Counted from the first letter of the stretch, positions 24,323 through 36,660 are shown. The stretch is DNA of 64,000 nt from Saururus chinensis (GCA_035235625.1 CP141146.1:20206501-20270500); one strand, 5' to 3'. Notes: generated by a model from the letters alone, not told the origin. A program made the numbers and translations.

Positions 24323-25430
24323 TGTCACAACCCAGATTTTTAAAAGCCTTTTTAATTAATATAACAGTAGTTACGAGCATTTTTTTTTCTTTATTAAAAA
24401 GAAAACAAACCATTCGATTAAATATTCAGGTCATGATAACTGGGGTTCACAAATACGAATATCCAATCATATGATATTATTACACATCTCAACATTCAAT
24501 AAAAATAGCTCATCCATCCAAGTATAAGTCCGTCATCCATCTGAAAATAAATAACTAAGTTGAATCTCACGCTAAAGATCCACTACGTACCATAATTTCA
24601 AAAATGAAGAACGTCATCATGTGCTCAACAATCTTGGTCTCACTTGTCGTCGCCTAGAAAATCTACAACCAACCAAACCGAAACAACTACAACAACAACA
24701 ACAATGGAACCTCTCCGCTTTCAAGAGAAGAGCTTCCAAAGGGGCAAAAGGTTTTATTAATATTTTTTGAATCGGGCAAACATCACCCGATGTTAGTTGC
24801 CTACATACTCATCAGACAACATCTCTAATGTTTCTAACAAGATCGGATCTAGACGTAGTTCTGCCAAAAACTACACTATACTAAGAAGCATAGCATCACA
24901 CATGCAATACTTAAGTATTTTAAAGCAACCTACATTTTCTACAAGTCATTTAATCATTCTACTTGTTATAATTAAACAAGAAATGTTATAATTAAATAAG
25001 AAATATTAAACAATGTTATTAATTATCTCACAACCCTTATTCAATAATTAACACTAACAAATCTGTATTCACTCAGAGACAACTCGCCCGTCGAGAAATC
25101 TCTAGACAAAGGACTCCAACATGCAGAGCAACAATATACAGTGACACATGTAAAGTAATATACAGAGCACTAAATATAACATAACTCAAAAACATGGGCT
25201 AATCTTTAACCAATGAAGACCATCACAATGCACAAAACAATGGACACCGTTCAGGAAACAATGTACTAATTGTTACCTGAAAATACCGACTCCTGCTCAA
25301 AGGAGTAATTGTATGCTAACAGAAATCCTAGCAACTCTAGAGATCCACTTGGATAAGCCATGGGCCTAGAGATGTAGGTACCAACTGTGCTCATGGACAC
25401 ACTAGACCACACACAAGTGCAAAAGTCGCT
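24323..25430 (-). mobile_element. Element C: truncated copy of the A/B family
   Basis: It starts tgtcacaacccagattttta and matches element B from 18963 to about 19830 in the same orientation. Shared blocks include 'aggtcatgataactg', 'catcacccgatgttagttgc' and 'caacaacaacaatggaacc'. Homology fades after about 25110-25430, and no TGTAACATCC end is found, so the element is broken. No coding capacity is visible. Confidence 0.7.
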
Positions 25431-26507
25431 CTATGTCCTTTAGGCAAAGTGATGGTGCAATTGTGTAATTCTGATCAAATCCAGGGTTGGGTTAGGAATT
25501 GCTTCATCCTCTAGCCGATTTTGGGTCAGAAGGCACCCTCACCCCACCCCACTCCACCTCTGTCTCCATCTACTAACCCCTCTGGCCCTCCCCTCCTATA
25601 ACCTGCTTTCTCTATCCTCTTGCGTTGAAGGCTAGTCGGCTAGCTTCTTTAATGCCATCTCCCCATGACCTCCACTTTCCATACTAACAAGTTGGCTATC
25701 TGCAGTCCACTTCCAAACCATCCATTATTAGCACCCCCTAGTTGTGACGAACTAAGAGAGGAACCCAGAAAGTTGTTTGTCTGTCGTGACCTAGACCAAG
25801 ATGTCAACCTCCATACTCTGTCTCAACCTCCATGTCCATGTTATTTTTAAAATTTTTTGTTCAAATGGAAATGGATCGTACAAAAACCAATCGGTTTCAG
25901 TTCACTTCCTTCACTTTGGTTCCTTATTTGGTTTTAGTTTGACTCTAGCCTACTAGTTCCTACCAAAACCTACTGAAATCAAATTGAAATGCAATCCTAG
26001 TGAGAACCCCTCAAATTTTGGTAAAACTGGCAATTTAGGGTAGGAATTTAGACATAGCTAATTTTGTCCTCAACAAAGTTATTGTATAGTATATTCCTAT
26101 TTCAATAGGGGTGATGACCCATTAAGCTGGACATGCTCTTGAAACAGTTCTTTGAGTTTCATCTTATAGATGGGATTATGTAGCTGAGAATACTTGTTCA
26201 TATTCACACTAGATTTACATTTAAAAGTTAAGGAATTTTTATAGTTCTATAGTGGTTTGATTTCCTAAATAATTTTCATCATATTGCTCTCTTCCTTTTA
26301 GTCTAGTCGATTACTTCCTTTGTTTAATTTAAGTTTTTCTCTTTAGTTTTCAATCAATAAATTCTTTTCTTATATTTAGTAATTAATTCATCCATTTATG
26401 AGGTACGACAACCCTTTAATACTTATCCTAGTATAATTACCTTGTACACTTGCGAAGGGTTTAATTATAAATGATCACTTATCTTCTCTTAGGTTTTTGT
26501 GTCTGTG
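25431..26507. other. Unclassified intergenic sequence
   Basis: The left half (25500-25800) is C-rich with 'caccccaccccactcc'. The right half is AT-rich. A segment near 26400-26460 ('gaggtacgacaaccc...cttgtacacttgcgaag') reads like part of a Gypsy LTR or leader in reverse and may belong to the Tat-like element on its right. No supportable gene. Confidence 0.4.
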
Positions 26508-26876
26508 TTCTCCCAAAGGATTGTTCTCATTTCATCTTTTGGTCAAGCTCTCCATCAATTAGGCAAAAGTTTCACATTTCTAATTTTAAGCACAGACCAA
26601 GGCTAATCTTCTTTGGTTTCTATGTCAATCTTCTCCCAAAAGATACTTCTCATTTCATCTTTTGGCCAAGCTCTCCATCCATTAGGCAAAAGGTTATCAT
26701 TTTCATTTTCAAACATAGGCCAAGGCTATTCTATTTTGGTTTTTATGTTTGTGTTCTCCCAAAGGATAGTTCCCATTTTATCTTATGGCCAAGCCCTCCA
26801 TCCATTTGGGAGGAAGTTCTCCTCATATTCAAAGGTTGGTCATGATTCATTGTTGTTTATTTCCATGTCCAACTCT
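26508..26876 (-). repeat. Three tandem copies of a 123-bp unit
   Basis: Copies start at 26508, 26631 and 26754, each with ttctcccaaa, 'cattt(c/t)atctt' and 'caagctctccatc'. The 123-bp period is a multiple of three, so frames stay open through the array. It lies at the 3' side of a minus-strand Gypsy-like gag region, where such elements often carry tandem repeats. Probably non-coding. Confidence 0.85.
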
Positions 26877-26881
26877 TGACA

Positions 26882-27553
26882 TTAAATATTTTGTTGGATT
26901 TCAATTGAGTCATCTAACTCATAATTCAACACAACGATAAGATTGTCTTCAACTTCTGAACGTTCATCTTCACTTTTTGAGTTTGAGATTAAAACAACAT
27001 CATTACATTCCCAAAAATTTTCAATTACTTCTTCCTCTTCAAGAATTGGAACCATCATGTTGTTTAACCTCTTCTCTTTTTCCCAAGGTTCCAATGGCAT
27101 GAACTCTATCAAAGTACACGGAACTCTTAGCTCTTCCTCCATTAACTCTACCGATAAAACTTTACTCTTCCTTTTTGCATTCTTTTTCTTCATGTTTTTA
27201 TTCTTTGACTTAGTTACACCATGTAACTTGGGTGGGGCAAGGAACGCTCCCGTTCTAGTTATATCATACATTTTGGCTATACGAGAATTTTTCTGAACAA
27301 TCTCTCATTTTTCATCCTTCAAAAGATTTGGATGCACTAATATGAAGGTGTCATATGATATTTGAAGAGGGATAAGTGACTCATATTTTTCTAGGGAAAC
27401 TTCTACATATTTGAACTCCACATCCTTTTCTTCATAAGGAACACTAAATGAAATCGCGTCAAAGGCCCCAAATTGGATCAACACTAAATTTGCAAAAACT
27501 TTCGTCTCTTCTCGAGTTAAATAAATAACTCCCTCATCAATAAGAGACTGCAC
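26882..27553 (-). pseudogene. Tat-like element, region downstream of gag
   Basis: Two minus-strand frames lie one behind the other. The first (27305-27553) reads SLIDEGVIYLTREETKVFAN and FSVPYEEKDVEF. The second (26882-27271) reads YDITRTGAFLAPPKLHGVTK, then a basic K/R run, then a strongly acidic end with EEEEVIENFWECND. The SLIDEGVI block resembles the segment after the Gag zinc-finger region of Tat-type Gypsy elements, where 'dLI.EG.I' is common. No protease, RT or integrase motif follows before the tandem repeats, so the element looks pol-less. Confidence 0.5.
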
Positions 27554-27949
27554 TTGATCTTTGAAGACATAATATTATTTGATGTTATGGCTCAGGATTC
27601 GTTGGAACAAACAACACGAGGGATCATTTGTTTGTTTTTCTTCATTCAATCACTTCCATTTCAGGAGCTTCATCTTTCATTTCTTTATTAACTCATGGAA
27701 GAGGTTTTCAGTTTCATTTACATTGAAATAATATTCTCTATTCATTCTTTCTTCCAATGTTTTCTTCCTCACTTCAGGCATCTTGTCTTTCTTCTATTGA
27801 AATGTTGCTTCAGAAGCTTGAACAAAAAGTTATTCTTTCTTCTTAGTGGTCTTAGTATACTCTTTCTTTTCACCAAATTTTCCATCTTCTCGTTCAGATA
27901 TTAATCGTTCTATCTCAATAGCACATTTCATGAGATTGTTAAAAGTTTA

Positions 27950-28437
27950 TGGTTTTACAGATCCCATCTTCAATTAAATCTTTACTCAAATATTCAAACA
28001 ACATATTTTAGTAAGATTTTTCTTAGTCGTTCCATCTGGACACTTTAGTGCATGAGCCCTTCATCTTTTTATGAAGTCGTGTACTGAATCCTTTGGACCC
28101 TGCTTTGTCGAATAAAATTGGGCCATGGAAGTTGTTGCTTCTTCATAAAAGAAATGACTCAAGAATTTACCTTCCAAGTTTGCCAATGTTCTATTGATTC
28201 TTTTGGCAAAGTCATATACCAGTCAAACGTAGTTCCCTTCATAGTGCTGACAAATAGTCTAATCAGTACAACATCATTACCAATAAGATTTCTAATTAAT
28301 TCCTTGAAATGGCAAAGATGTTGTTTTGGATAGGCTTGACCATTATAGATCTGTAATTTTGGTTGCTTAAACTTGGGTGGGATAGGTATCTTGTTCATCC
28401 AAGCTGGTAAAGGGGAATTCACTCCAACCTTTTTCAA
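27950..28437 (-). pseudogene. Ty3/Gypsy gag core, Tat-like
   Basis: The minus-strand frame from 28437 reads MNKIPIPPKFKQPKLQIYNG, AYPKQHLCHFKELI, GNDVVLIRLFVSTMKGTTFD and WYMTLPKESIEHWQTW. This is the retrotransposon Gag capsid domain in its usual order: P.F..P....Y.G...P..H...F, then L...F..SL.G.AFDWY..L....I..W. It ends at a stop at 28159, and related text continues in other frames. The capsid would form the particle around element RNA. The domain looks fairly well preserved for about 92 codons, but the whole gag is broken. Confidence 0.8.
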
Positions 28438-28895
28438 CTTTGACTTTTCTTGGATGTGTTAAAGAGCTTCTTGCATCTCTTTCTTTGATATAAGTGTTTC
28501 AATGCTTTCTCGATCGATTCCTGCATTTCCATGATAATAAACTTCATGGAAATCACCTTGATTTTTGAAATTGACTTGTTGTTGACTTTGAATTCTTGCG
28601 GTAAATGCTCCAATCATGGCTTTCAATTCTTCTATATTCTTCTCTTAATCTGTCATGAATTTGATCAAACAAGTAGGGACTTGCCCTATCTCTATTTCAT
28701 CTTTTTCTCCTTTTGCCACATGCACCCCAACTTTTTTAGATTCCAAGGAAGACAAAGATATGGGGATAGTATTGGAAGATATAGAATTATTGACCACTTG
28801 AACCTCCTCTTCATCATCATCATCTTCTTCTTGAGGAATGGTCGAAGGATAATCACTTGTTGAAAATGTGAATTTAGGAGACCATGAAGAAGTAC

Positions 28896-29165
28896 CTATA
28901 CCCCCAAAATTTTCTTTTTACTCATTGTGTAGTATTCAATTATTTTTATGGTTTGATCTTCTTCATTCCTTGAGCAAACCATGTTTACAATAGCTACATG
29001 AGGCTCCTTCTCCTTAAGCATCCATCGTTGGGCTGTTTTCAAGATTTTGGGAGAATTTAAGCTAAAATCATCAAGTTCATCACCCAAAGACAATTTCTCC
29101 CAACTACCACTCATTATTGAACTTGATTTTATAAAATTCTTTCTTCTTCTTGGGGTAAATTCCAT
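28896..29165 (-). pseudogene. Tat-like gag leader region frame, unidentified
   Basis: An 89-codon minus-strand frame starts MEFTPRRRKNFIKSSS and holds SLGDELDDFSLNSPKILKTA. It lies upstream of the gag core in the same element and strand. No domain is recognised. It may be the N-terminal Gag extension or a remnant of the extra ORF that some Tat elements carry before gag. Confidence 0.35.
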
Positions 29166-30103
29166 TGAAGAATCACACCCACTAAGAGAAGATAATATTT
29201 TAAAACTTTAATACATCATACCCTCCTCAAGAGTTAGGTGTTCCTTTTCTTCATGCTGTAAAAACTTGTTAATGTTATCATTATCCAAAATTTCTCTCCT
29301 CCAACAGAATTTTGATCAGTCATGATAGGAAAGGGAGCAAACGGGGATGACCTCCTTTCTTAAAAGTGTAATTTTCCAAAGTTGTTCCCTCAATAGCCCT
29401 TCTTTTCTTTGAAGAAAGGTATCATTTTTCCATTGCCACACGTAGGGCATGGGAGCAATACATTTTGTTGAGTTATTTTTTAGAAAATTTCATTGTTGGT
29501 AAAGTCATCATTTTCCCTTTTCTGGAAAGAGTCCCCCTATTTCATACTTTTTCATCCCCCTATCTCTTTGGGTTTTGAATCATCACCTAAAGTAGGATAG
29601 CCATTTTGTGGAACTTCATTCTTTATTGCAAGTAACTCATGCTTAATAGTATGTCATTTCCTCATCTTGTTTTCTTAATACCAAGTCATTTTTCCATGTC
29701 AAGTTTTCACCATCATTCATGAAACTTTCTTTGACTTTGGTTTGAAAGAATATGACATTTTCTTCTTTCCAGGCTGAAACAATTCTCTAGTCATGGGGAA
29801 TGTTACAACCATAGGTCCATTTTTCTTTTTGGAACTTTTAGGTCATAGCAACAAACTTCTTGTCAATTCTCTATTTAACTCATCTAATGGTTGAACCGAT
29901 TGTTTTATTGTAGTTCCTTGAAGGAGGTTGGCAAATGACCCAATCGATCCCCTAAAGAAACATCAATAAGGCTATCATTCACATTTCTTTTAGATCCTTG
30001 AACTATTACTTTTGTCTTTTTCACAGGCTTTGAAACATTCAGAGATTTTTTTTATATTGACTTTCTACCCATAACTATGTTCCCTAGCCTTGAGAACACA
30101 CTT
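29166..30103. other. Leader region of the Tat-like element, no gene seen
   Basis: This stretch has no long open frame on either strand. It lies between the primer site and gag of the minus-strand element and is interpreted as its untranslated leader or a decayed extra ORF. Confidence 0.45.
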
Positions 30104-30439
30104 TCACCGATCAATTTTTTGCCAGAAGGCAAAATGAGGGAAGTGAGTGGTCTTAGGCTCCGAATGAACTTGGTTCACAAGGTTTTCATGAGTATTGTGG
30201 CTTAGCCTTAAGAACACATTGTCACTGCTCAAGACTTTGCTATAGGCAAAGTGAGGGGAGTGAGTAGTCTTAGGCTCTAGATAAACTTGGTTCATAAGGT
30301 CTTCATGAGTATCATGCCTTAACCTTAAGAACACATTGTCACCACACAATCTTTTACCAAAGGCAAAGTGAGGGGAGTGAGTGGTCTTAGGCATTGGAGT
30401 ATTGGTTCTAGACTTCTCAGAGCTACAAGTAGCATCCAT
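30104..30439 (-). repeat. 39-codon tandem repeats in an open frame
   Basis: The minus-strand frame contains KTTHSPHFAFGKRLCGDNVF..NQVYLEP, a similar second copy with SKVLSSDNVF, and the first part of a third. The DNA period is 117 bp (marker gtgagt(g/a)gtctta at 30143, 30260 and 30377), exactly 39 codons. The frame has stayed open across the array. I do not recognise the peptide. The repeats lie about 190 bp downstream, in element sense, of the primer site. Confidence 0.7.
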
Positions 30440-30580
30440 GTTGTGTTCATGGGAATCACCATTTTGTCTTCATCCATTTGTTTTACCAAAAAAGCTTGAA
30501 ACTTAGCCTCATCAAAATTAATGATGAACTTGAAATTTTTAGTAGCCTCCATTTTTGCCGAAGAGATGGAAGGAGGAGAA

Positions 30581-30603
30581 GGTCCCACTGGGTGTGCCAA
30601 AAA
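30581..30603 (-). other. Primer binding site of the Tat-like element
   Basis: The minus strand reads tttttggcacacccagtggg followed by acc. The block TGGCACnCCCAGTGGGACC directly behind the LTR is typical of plant Tat-type Gypsy elements. It fixes minus orientation and places the 5' LTR to the right. Confidence 0.7.
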
Positions 30604-32400
30604 TCTATTGGTGGATTTCAATTCCCTACGCACAAGACAAGAGAATGGATCAGATGATCTTTTTGTGAAAGAGATATAGAAGAACATTTTTTGATGTGTG
30701 AGACTACCTTCCATTGAGTAATCAAGACTACTCTTTATAATTTGGAGTATAGTATTCGTGACTAATTAATTTTTAATACCCTTCGATTAAATGTGAAGCA
30801 AAGGAGATAACTTGAAATTTATTAAAATGAAAAAAAAAATTGCTTGGAGAAGTGGCTACAATTTTCAAGTAAAAAAAAATAGAAACTCCTTGAAGATGAG
30901 AGCTCCCTTGTCCAACTTCTTCTTCTTCATTCACTTGACGCAACACTCTATTTATCTTCCAATCCCTCGAGCTTCTTCAACTTTCAAACATGAAATGAAG
31001 GTTAAGGTATTTTGGAATTTCTGGATGTTATTTTTTTGTGGAGGAGGGGCTTAAGGATTTCTTTTGAAAGTCTCCTCAGACTTGAAGGCCAAAAGTCCTT
31101 TCCTACAAAAAAGAGAGGGTATTTATAGTGTTAGGATTGTGTGGGTAGAGAGTGGGTGGTGGGTTAGTGGGGCAATTTATCTGGAAGTGAGTTAGTGGGG
31201 TAGTTTGTGGGAATTGAGTTCGTGGGGTAATTTGTTGGAAGTGGGGAGACCAGTTTTGAAAGTTGGAGGGGAAGTTCCGGCATAAAATCTTTAACTTAGT
31301 CTTCACTCACTCCCTCTCTCTTTTTATGCATTCCTCTTTCTTATTTCTATTTTTTATTACATTTTCATCATCTCATTCATTTTTTTTAGAGTGCAGAATC
31401 ACTAACTCAGGGTTTTGACTTGGTCTTCCCACTTTCTACTATCCCCTTTTCTTTTCTTAAGCAATAAACTAGAAATTCCTTCATATGCTCATTAGGATTG
31501 GAGTCTCCCACATAGTCTCTTTGTATTTTTCTTTAAAACTTCGAGTTCTTTGAAATTTGATTTTTGTGTTTTAGCCATTTTAGTCTTTTGTGGCTAAACA
31601 TTTTGATATTTGAAAGCTAAATTTGATATGGGGCCCACAAGTCTCATTTAGCCTTTTACTAATTTTAGTTTGATGCCTATTTTGAGGTGAGACCTATAGA
31701 TCTCACTTTGTCATTTACTTAGTTTGATTTGATGGGTATTTTTATGTGAGAACCATGGGGTCTCACTGCGCCATTTACTAATTTTGGTTTTATGGCTATT
31801 TTGATGTGAGACTTATGGGTCTCACTTAGCCTTTTGTAGTTTTAATTTTTTTTATTTCATATCTATTTTGATATGGCTAAATTTAACATGAAGCTTACGA
31901 GGCCTCACTTAGCCAATTTATCTTTTTGTGACATGAGGTCCTCACCCAATTTTTTGTTAGAAGCTTCAACTTATTCCTACGTGTGTAGGATAGGGTTTGT
32001 TTTCTTTTTTTCCTCTTCTTTGGACTTTGTCCACTTTGGAGATTTTGTCCATGTTTGAGACTTTTTCTACTTCGGAGCTATTTAAGCTCCAAGATATTGG
32101 ACTTTGAATTTTGACTCTTTCTTAAAAAGAAAACTTGACAACCGGGATGAGCGCGTCGATGATGAAATCAAAGAAATACTAAAAAATTGCATTGAGGCTT
32201 ACCCTATGTTGTCAATGGAGAATCCAAGGATGGAAGATGACGATCGAGCAACCCCTCGGTGTTTAGTTATAGAAACCCAACCCACAAAGTGCCAATGAAT
32301 TCACCAATGTGTCGATGGATGATGGGTTATACTTAAAGTTTGAGAAACTTGCTTCCCTATATTATTTGGATTGAAATGTCAAATTTTGAGGGCAAATTAT
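30604..32400 (-). repeat. Probable 5' LTR of the Tat-like element
   Basis: The LTR should start directly right of the primer site. A TATA box ctataaatac is present on the minus strand at 31115-31124, about 0.5 kb from the primer site, which fits an LTR promoter. A 60-bp tandem array lies inside (31620-31920). The right boundary is not defined, and I found no matching left LTR near 26000, so the extent is an estimate. No gene is seen in this stretch. Confidence 0.45.
31620..31925. repeat. Tandem array of about 60 bp, four copies plus one diverged
   Basis: The marker tctcact occurs at 31642, 31701, 31761 and 31820, with a diverged copy at 31903. Each unit reads roughly 'tgatgtgagac.tatgggtctcacttagcc.ttta'. 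Each unit contains a small internal palindrome, gtgagac...gtctcac. Confidence 0.8.
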
Positions 32401-32417
32401 TTTTAAGGAATGAAGAA

Positions 32418-34178
32418 TGTAATACCACACTTTTTGAAATATACAAATTTTCATAATTTTGTTACAATATAATCATGGGTGGCTATACAGCCATGAGTTT
32501 GAAGATATCATTATGCCCCTTAAAAAGCACATATACAATGGAATTATGGATTCTTCTTAATTCAAAAAAGTCCAAGAATCAGCAAAAGCCTTCGGTCAAC
32601 TGCTTCAAGAGCGATTTCCATAGTAGAACATTGACGTGCCAATGCAAGGGGATTGTAGAGGACTAAAAAATATATTCTTCGTCCAACCTTGGTTTGGAGG
32701 TTGGATAAAATAATTTAAAATAGCACTTTATGTTTGTATGGTATCAAGATATATTTACAAAGCACTTAATTTTAGACTTTGTTAAACATAATGTGAGTGG
32801 AAGGTGGTTCTTTAAACTTTTAAGACTCATGAGTGGATTTTTTTCATGGATTTTCCAATAAATAGTGGCTTAATTTTATGAAACATTATGAATTTTAGTG
32901 TTTTGATCAATTCGGGAGTGTTTGGTCTATTGTGGTAGCTGATTCTATCTTCAGCTAACAATCGATGTCACCACTGACATGCCAATGAGGTGTCATTTGA
33001 TGGAAAAGATAGATAGTTCCTTGCATAGAAATCACATTGTTATTCCACACCATGGGCAACAATAAAGGGTTGATGTGTCGATGATCATGTTAGGGCCTAC
33101 AGCTAAAGTAAGCATTGAAGGAGCAACTAATGGGGTCTTAGTTGGTATTTTTAAAATAATTCTTTTATGAATTTTTTTTACAAATGAGGAGTATTTTAAT
33201 AAATTGTACTTGCATAATAAACATAAGTAATTATCATAACACTTGCTATGAGATGTGTACGATTAATGGGTAGCAAACCTTAGGTTTGGGCATATCAAAA
33301 GAGTAGAGACTTTAAACCATTGTGTTTTACACTTAAAAACATGGGTGCAAAGTGTTGGTTTGGGCTTCAAAAGTGAGTTCATTAGGCATGTAGAGGAGAT
33401 TTATGGTTTGAAAAAGGATCGTAAGTTTTCGGCTCTCCCAAGCATACAAATTCTTGTTTGTAGAGCCTCTCCCCCATGCTTATAAGATGGTTTGAATAGC
33501 TTATAGCTTTAAAAGATGCTTGACTCAAGTGCAACGCAACAAAGATTTTCTCGGTAATCATGTAAAGCTAAGAATCTCAACCACCTAGGTCCATGAGCCG
33601 TTGTAGACCTTCGCTTTATGACATGAATGGAGAAGGGAATCGTCTTCAGTAAGAGTTTGACTTAAACTGCATTGTGGAGTGGTACACATTTGGAAGAGTC
33701 ATAGACATCTCTTTGTTGTCGTTATGACTTTTTAGATTAAGTTATTTATAACCTAAGATTAAGTTTCAGAAGAATATTTATATATTATTGATGTGCTCAT
33801 GATCGATTGGGGCAGGGGAGGATGTAAAATAGTAGTTAACTATAAAGGTTTCTTTGATCTCTTTATTATTATAATAAATGAAAGCACTTGTGTGTCAATT
33901 TGGTATTGACTTTGTAGTTGAAATAATGTAATGAGAGATAGGTGCCCGAGTTATGGATCCTACATTTTCTTTAATTTATTTTAGCTATTTAGGGATATTC
34001 TTATTATGATATATTTGTGCAATGGATTGAGGAAATGACAAATCATGCCCCTCAAATTTTGTAAGACATGATTTTAAAAGTTTTTGGAGAAACTCTTTTT
34101 CCTTGTGAATTTAATCCACTACATCATATTTTAATAGAAATATTTTTTTATGTTTTGGGGAAATATGGGGGTATCACA
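32418..34178 (+). repeat. Possible solo LTR (1.76 kb)
   Basis: The segment starts tgtaataccacac and ends gggggtatcaca, giving TG...CA ends with mirrored 'taatacc/ggtatcaca' termini like many Gypsy LTRs. The flanks aagaa and aacag are not a target duplication, so the call is weak. The interior is AT-rich and without a supportable gene. Confidence 0.35.
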
Positions 34179-35354
34179 AACAGAGCATTGACGGTAGTAG
34201 CAGGAAGCGACATTGAAATTTTGGCACCAGCAAAGCACCAATGGTGGTGATGAAATTTTTTTGGCAACAATACGCAATGGCAACATAGCTCCAATAATTG
34301 TATGTGGGAGCTATAGGGCTTCAATGGTGGTGGGTAGTGACAACAACGGAAATTGCTATTTTTTTCTTTTAATATTTTTATGAAGTTCTTTTATTTATGA
34401 TATTTTAATTATTATTGATCCAGTGATGTTATGTGAAATGAGTATTTGAAATCTAGTTAATATATAATAATAAACTTTATGTGACTATATCCATAATTAG
34501 CCCATTATTTTACTCATTGGGCAAGTCCCTCTACTCTCAAACACATTTAAAACACATCTAACGAAAGTCCCCTACATTTTAAGTGTTGAATGTGTTTGGA
34601 CTTTATGACTAGAGTTGTGATCTTGCTACATGGGGCTGTTAACGTGGTACTAAGAGGCCTACGCGATAGCTATTTATTTGTAAAATTTAGTATAATATAT
34701 AGTCATTATGTCAATCTCTATGTACCATGTTAATAGCCCTATGTAACATAGTCACAGGGATTTGCTTTGGTCATTGTTAAGTGTTCATCTACCTGAAAAT
34801 GCAAGCATAATTTTTTTTTTATAAAAAGAATGTGGTTATTTGCACCTCAATAGACTCCTCTATCCCCCAAATAGAGCAAAATATTTTGTATTTTTTCATT
34901 AGTCCAGTGCCTCAATCTTCTCCATCAATTTTCTCTATATCCCCGAAAACCTATGACCACCCCCCGTCTCCCCACTCCCTCCCAAAAAAGAAAATTTTTT
35001 TCTACAACTTTGGTGCCGACTACATTAATAGCAATGGCATAAGCTTTCTCTTCCCCCTTCCCCCCCTTTTCCCCTCCACCTCCTCACTTTTTTTCTTCTT
35101 CTTTGCATAGCCTAATTTGGTCGCAGCCTAGCTGGCCTTCAACAAAATGGCCAAATCCTATTGCGACCTTTTTAGCTGCCTGACCAATAGGCCATGGCAG
35201 AATTGGCGGTGGTTGTGCAGAAAAAAGCCACAATTAGGCAGCCAACCATATGGCTGCAACATGTCTATGCGACCTTAAAGGCCACAACCAACGATGGGGT
35301 TGGGAAGGAGAAAGGAGAGGCAAAAGAAAAATGGGGCGGGGGAAGGGGGGGGGA
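34179..35354. other. Unclassified intergenic sequence
   Basis: It contains a C-rich stretch at 34860-35100 and a region at 35110-35300 with repeated ggccat/ttggcc-type words. Open frames are short and low in complexity. I see no gene. Part could be LTR sequence of the following Copia element. Confidence 0.4.
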
Positions 35355-35853
35355 TGTTGGCGGTGAGCCCTAATTACGGGTTTAAGTGATTAGGGGCAGT
35401 TTTGTCCTTCAGCTTTGTAAACCTAATATAAGAGGATTAGAGAGGGCAAAATGTGATGGACTGATTTTGGGAGAGCAAGCCGCCACGCAATGGGGAGAAA
35501 CCATGCCGCCACGCCCAAAGAGGAGGCCGCCACAACCAAGAGAAAAGCAGCCTTCTTTGGGGAAGAAGAGAGGGACTATTTCGTCTATGAGTTGTGTGAG
35601 AAATGTTGAGAGAAATCTTTGTAATACTCCCTTATAATTGTTTCTCTATCTAGCAGAATTATGTGATCCCGTGGATGTAGGCAACAAGGCCAAACCACGT
35701 TAATTCCCTTGTGTTCTTTGCTATCTTGTTGGCATTTCTATGATTCATTCTTCCGTTGTACAGGCAGAGAACAGTAGATTTATACTCTGTTTGGCCAGAA
35801 CTTGAGAACAATAAATTTATACTCTACCTAGTGAGGGTTTTTTATTCCCTACA
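35355..35853 (+). repeat. Probable 5' LTR of the Tork-like Copia
   Basis: The LTR end is set by the primer site: 'ttattccctaca' stops at 35853. The start is proposed at tgttggcggtg. A TATA-like 'cctaatataagagg' lies near 35423. Without a second LTR the start cannot be checked. Confidence 0.4.
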
Positions 35854-35855
35854 AT

Positions 35856-35868
35856 TTGTATTGGAGCC
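35856..35868 (+). other. Primer binding site, initiator-Met type, degraded
   Basis: The sequence ttgtattggagcc agrees with TGGTATCAGAGCC at 10 of 13 positions. It lies two bases after the LTR end and 11 bases before the gag start codon. Confidence 0.65.
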
Positions 35869-35878
35869 CCAGGAGGAG

Positions 35879-36660
35879 ATGGCCGATGACATCAAGTTCA
35901 AGATAGAGAAGTTTAATGGCCAAAATTATAGATTTTGGTGCATGCAGATTGAAGACTATTTGTACCAGAAGGATCTCTATCAACCTTTGATTACAACCAA
36001 GCCCATTGGTGAAGACAAGGTAGAAGAGATCACAAGGTGGGAGTTGCTTGATCGCAAGGCTCTAGGGTTGGTTAGGTTGTCCATTTCTTCATCAGTGGCT
36101 TTGAACATCACGAAGGCCAAGACCATGAAGGAATGCTTTGCTATGCTTGAGCAGTTGTATGGGAGTCCTTCCACAAATAAGGTACATCTCGTGACTAGTT
36201 TCTTTGATCTAAAAATGTCTGATGATGAGATCGTGGCCAATCACTTAAATTCATTCCATGCTTTGGTGAATCAACTTGAAGCAATAGATTTTAATTTGAA
36301 AGAAGATATATAGTCTATTGCTTTGCTTAAATCTTTGTCGTCTAATTAGGAATTATTTAAAATTGTTGTTCATAGTTCTCATAATACGGATAAATTTTAG
36401 TTAAATGATGTTTGTGGAATGATATTGGCTGAAGAAACACGCCGTAAAGGTGGTTCTTCTTCATCCGGTTCAGCCCTAACTATGGAGGAGAGGGGTCGGC
36501 GACCTCATACAAGCAAACTTGGATGGAGAGGGAAGTCCAAGAGGGGGCGGTCCAAGTCCAAGCACTGCAAGGGTGATGGGGCTTGATGACAATGTGGGCA
36601 GAAAGGCCACTTGAAGAAAGATTGCCCAAAGCCCCCTCATGATGGAGCACAAAATCATGA
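35879..36660 (+). pseudogene. Tork-like Copia gag
   Basis: The frame starts at ATG 35879 with MADDIKFKIEKFNGQNYRFW and includes CMQIEDYLYQKDLYQPL, KECFAMLEQLYGSPSTNKVH and FHALVNQLEAIDFNL, all parts of the Copia Gag capsid domain (UBN2 type). It stops at 36313. Further stops follow before the zinc-knuckle relic QCGQKGHLKKDCPKP (about 36590-36635), whose first cysteine region is destroyed by two adjacent stop codons. The product would package element RNA. The gene is dead. Confidence 0.85.

Noticed and set aside
32418..34178. Full-length element between tgtaatacc and ggtatcaca
   Set aside because: The flanks do not show a target duplication and there is no coding content. Kept only as a low-confidence solo LTR.
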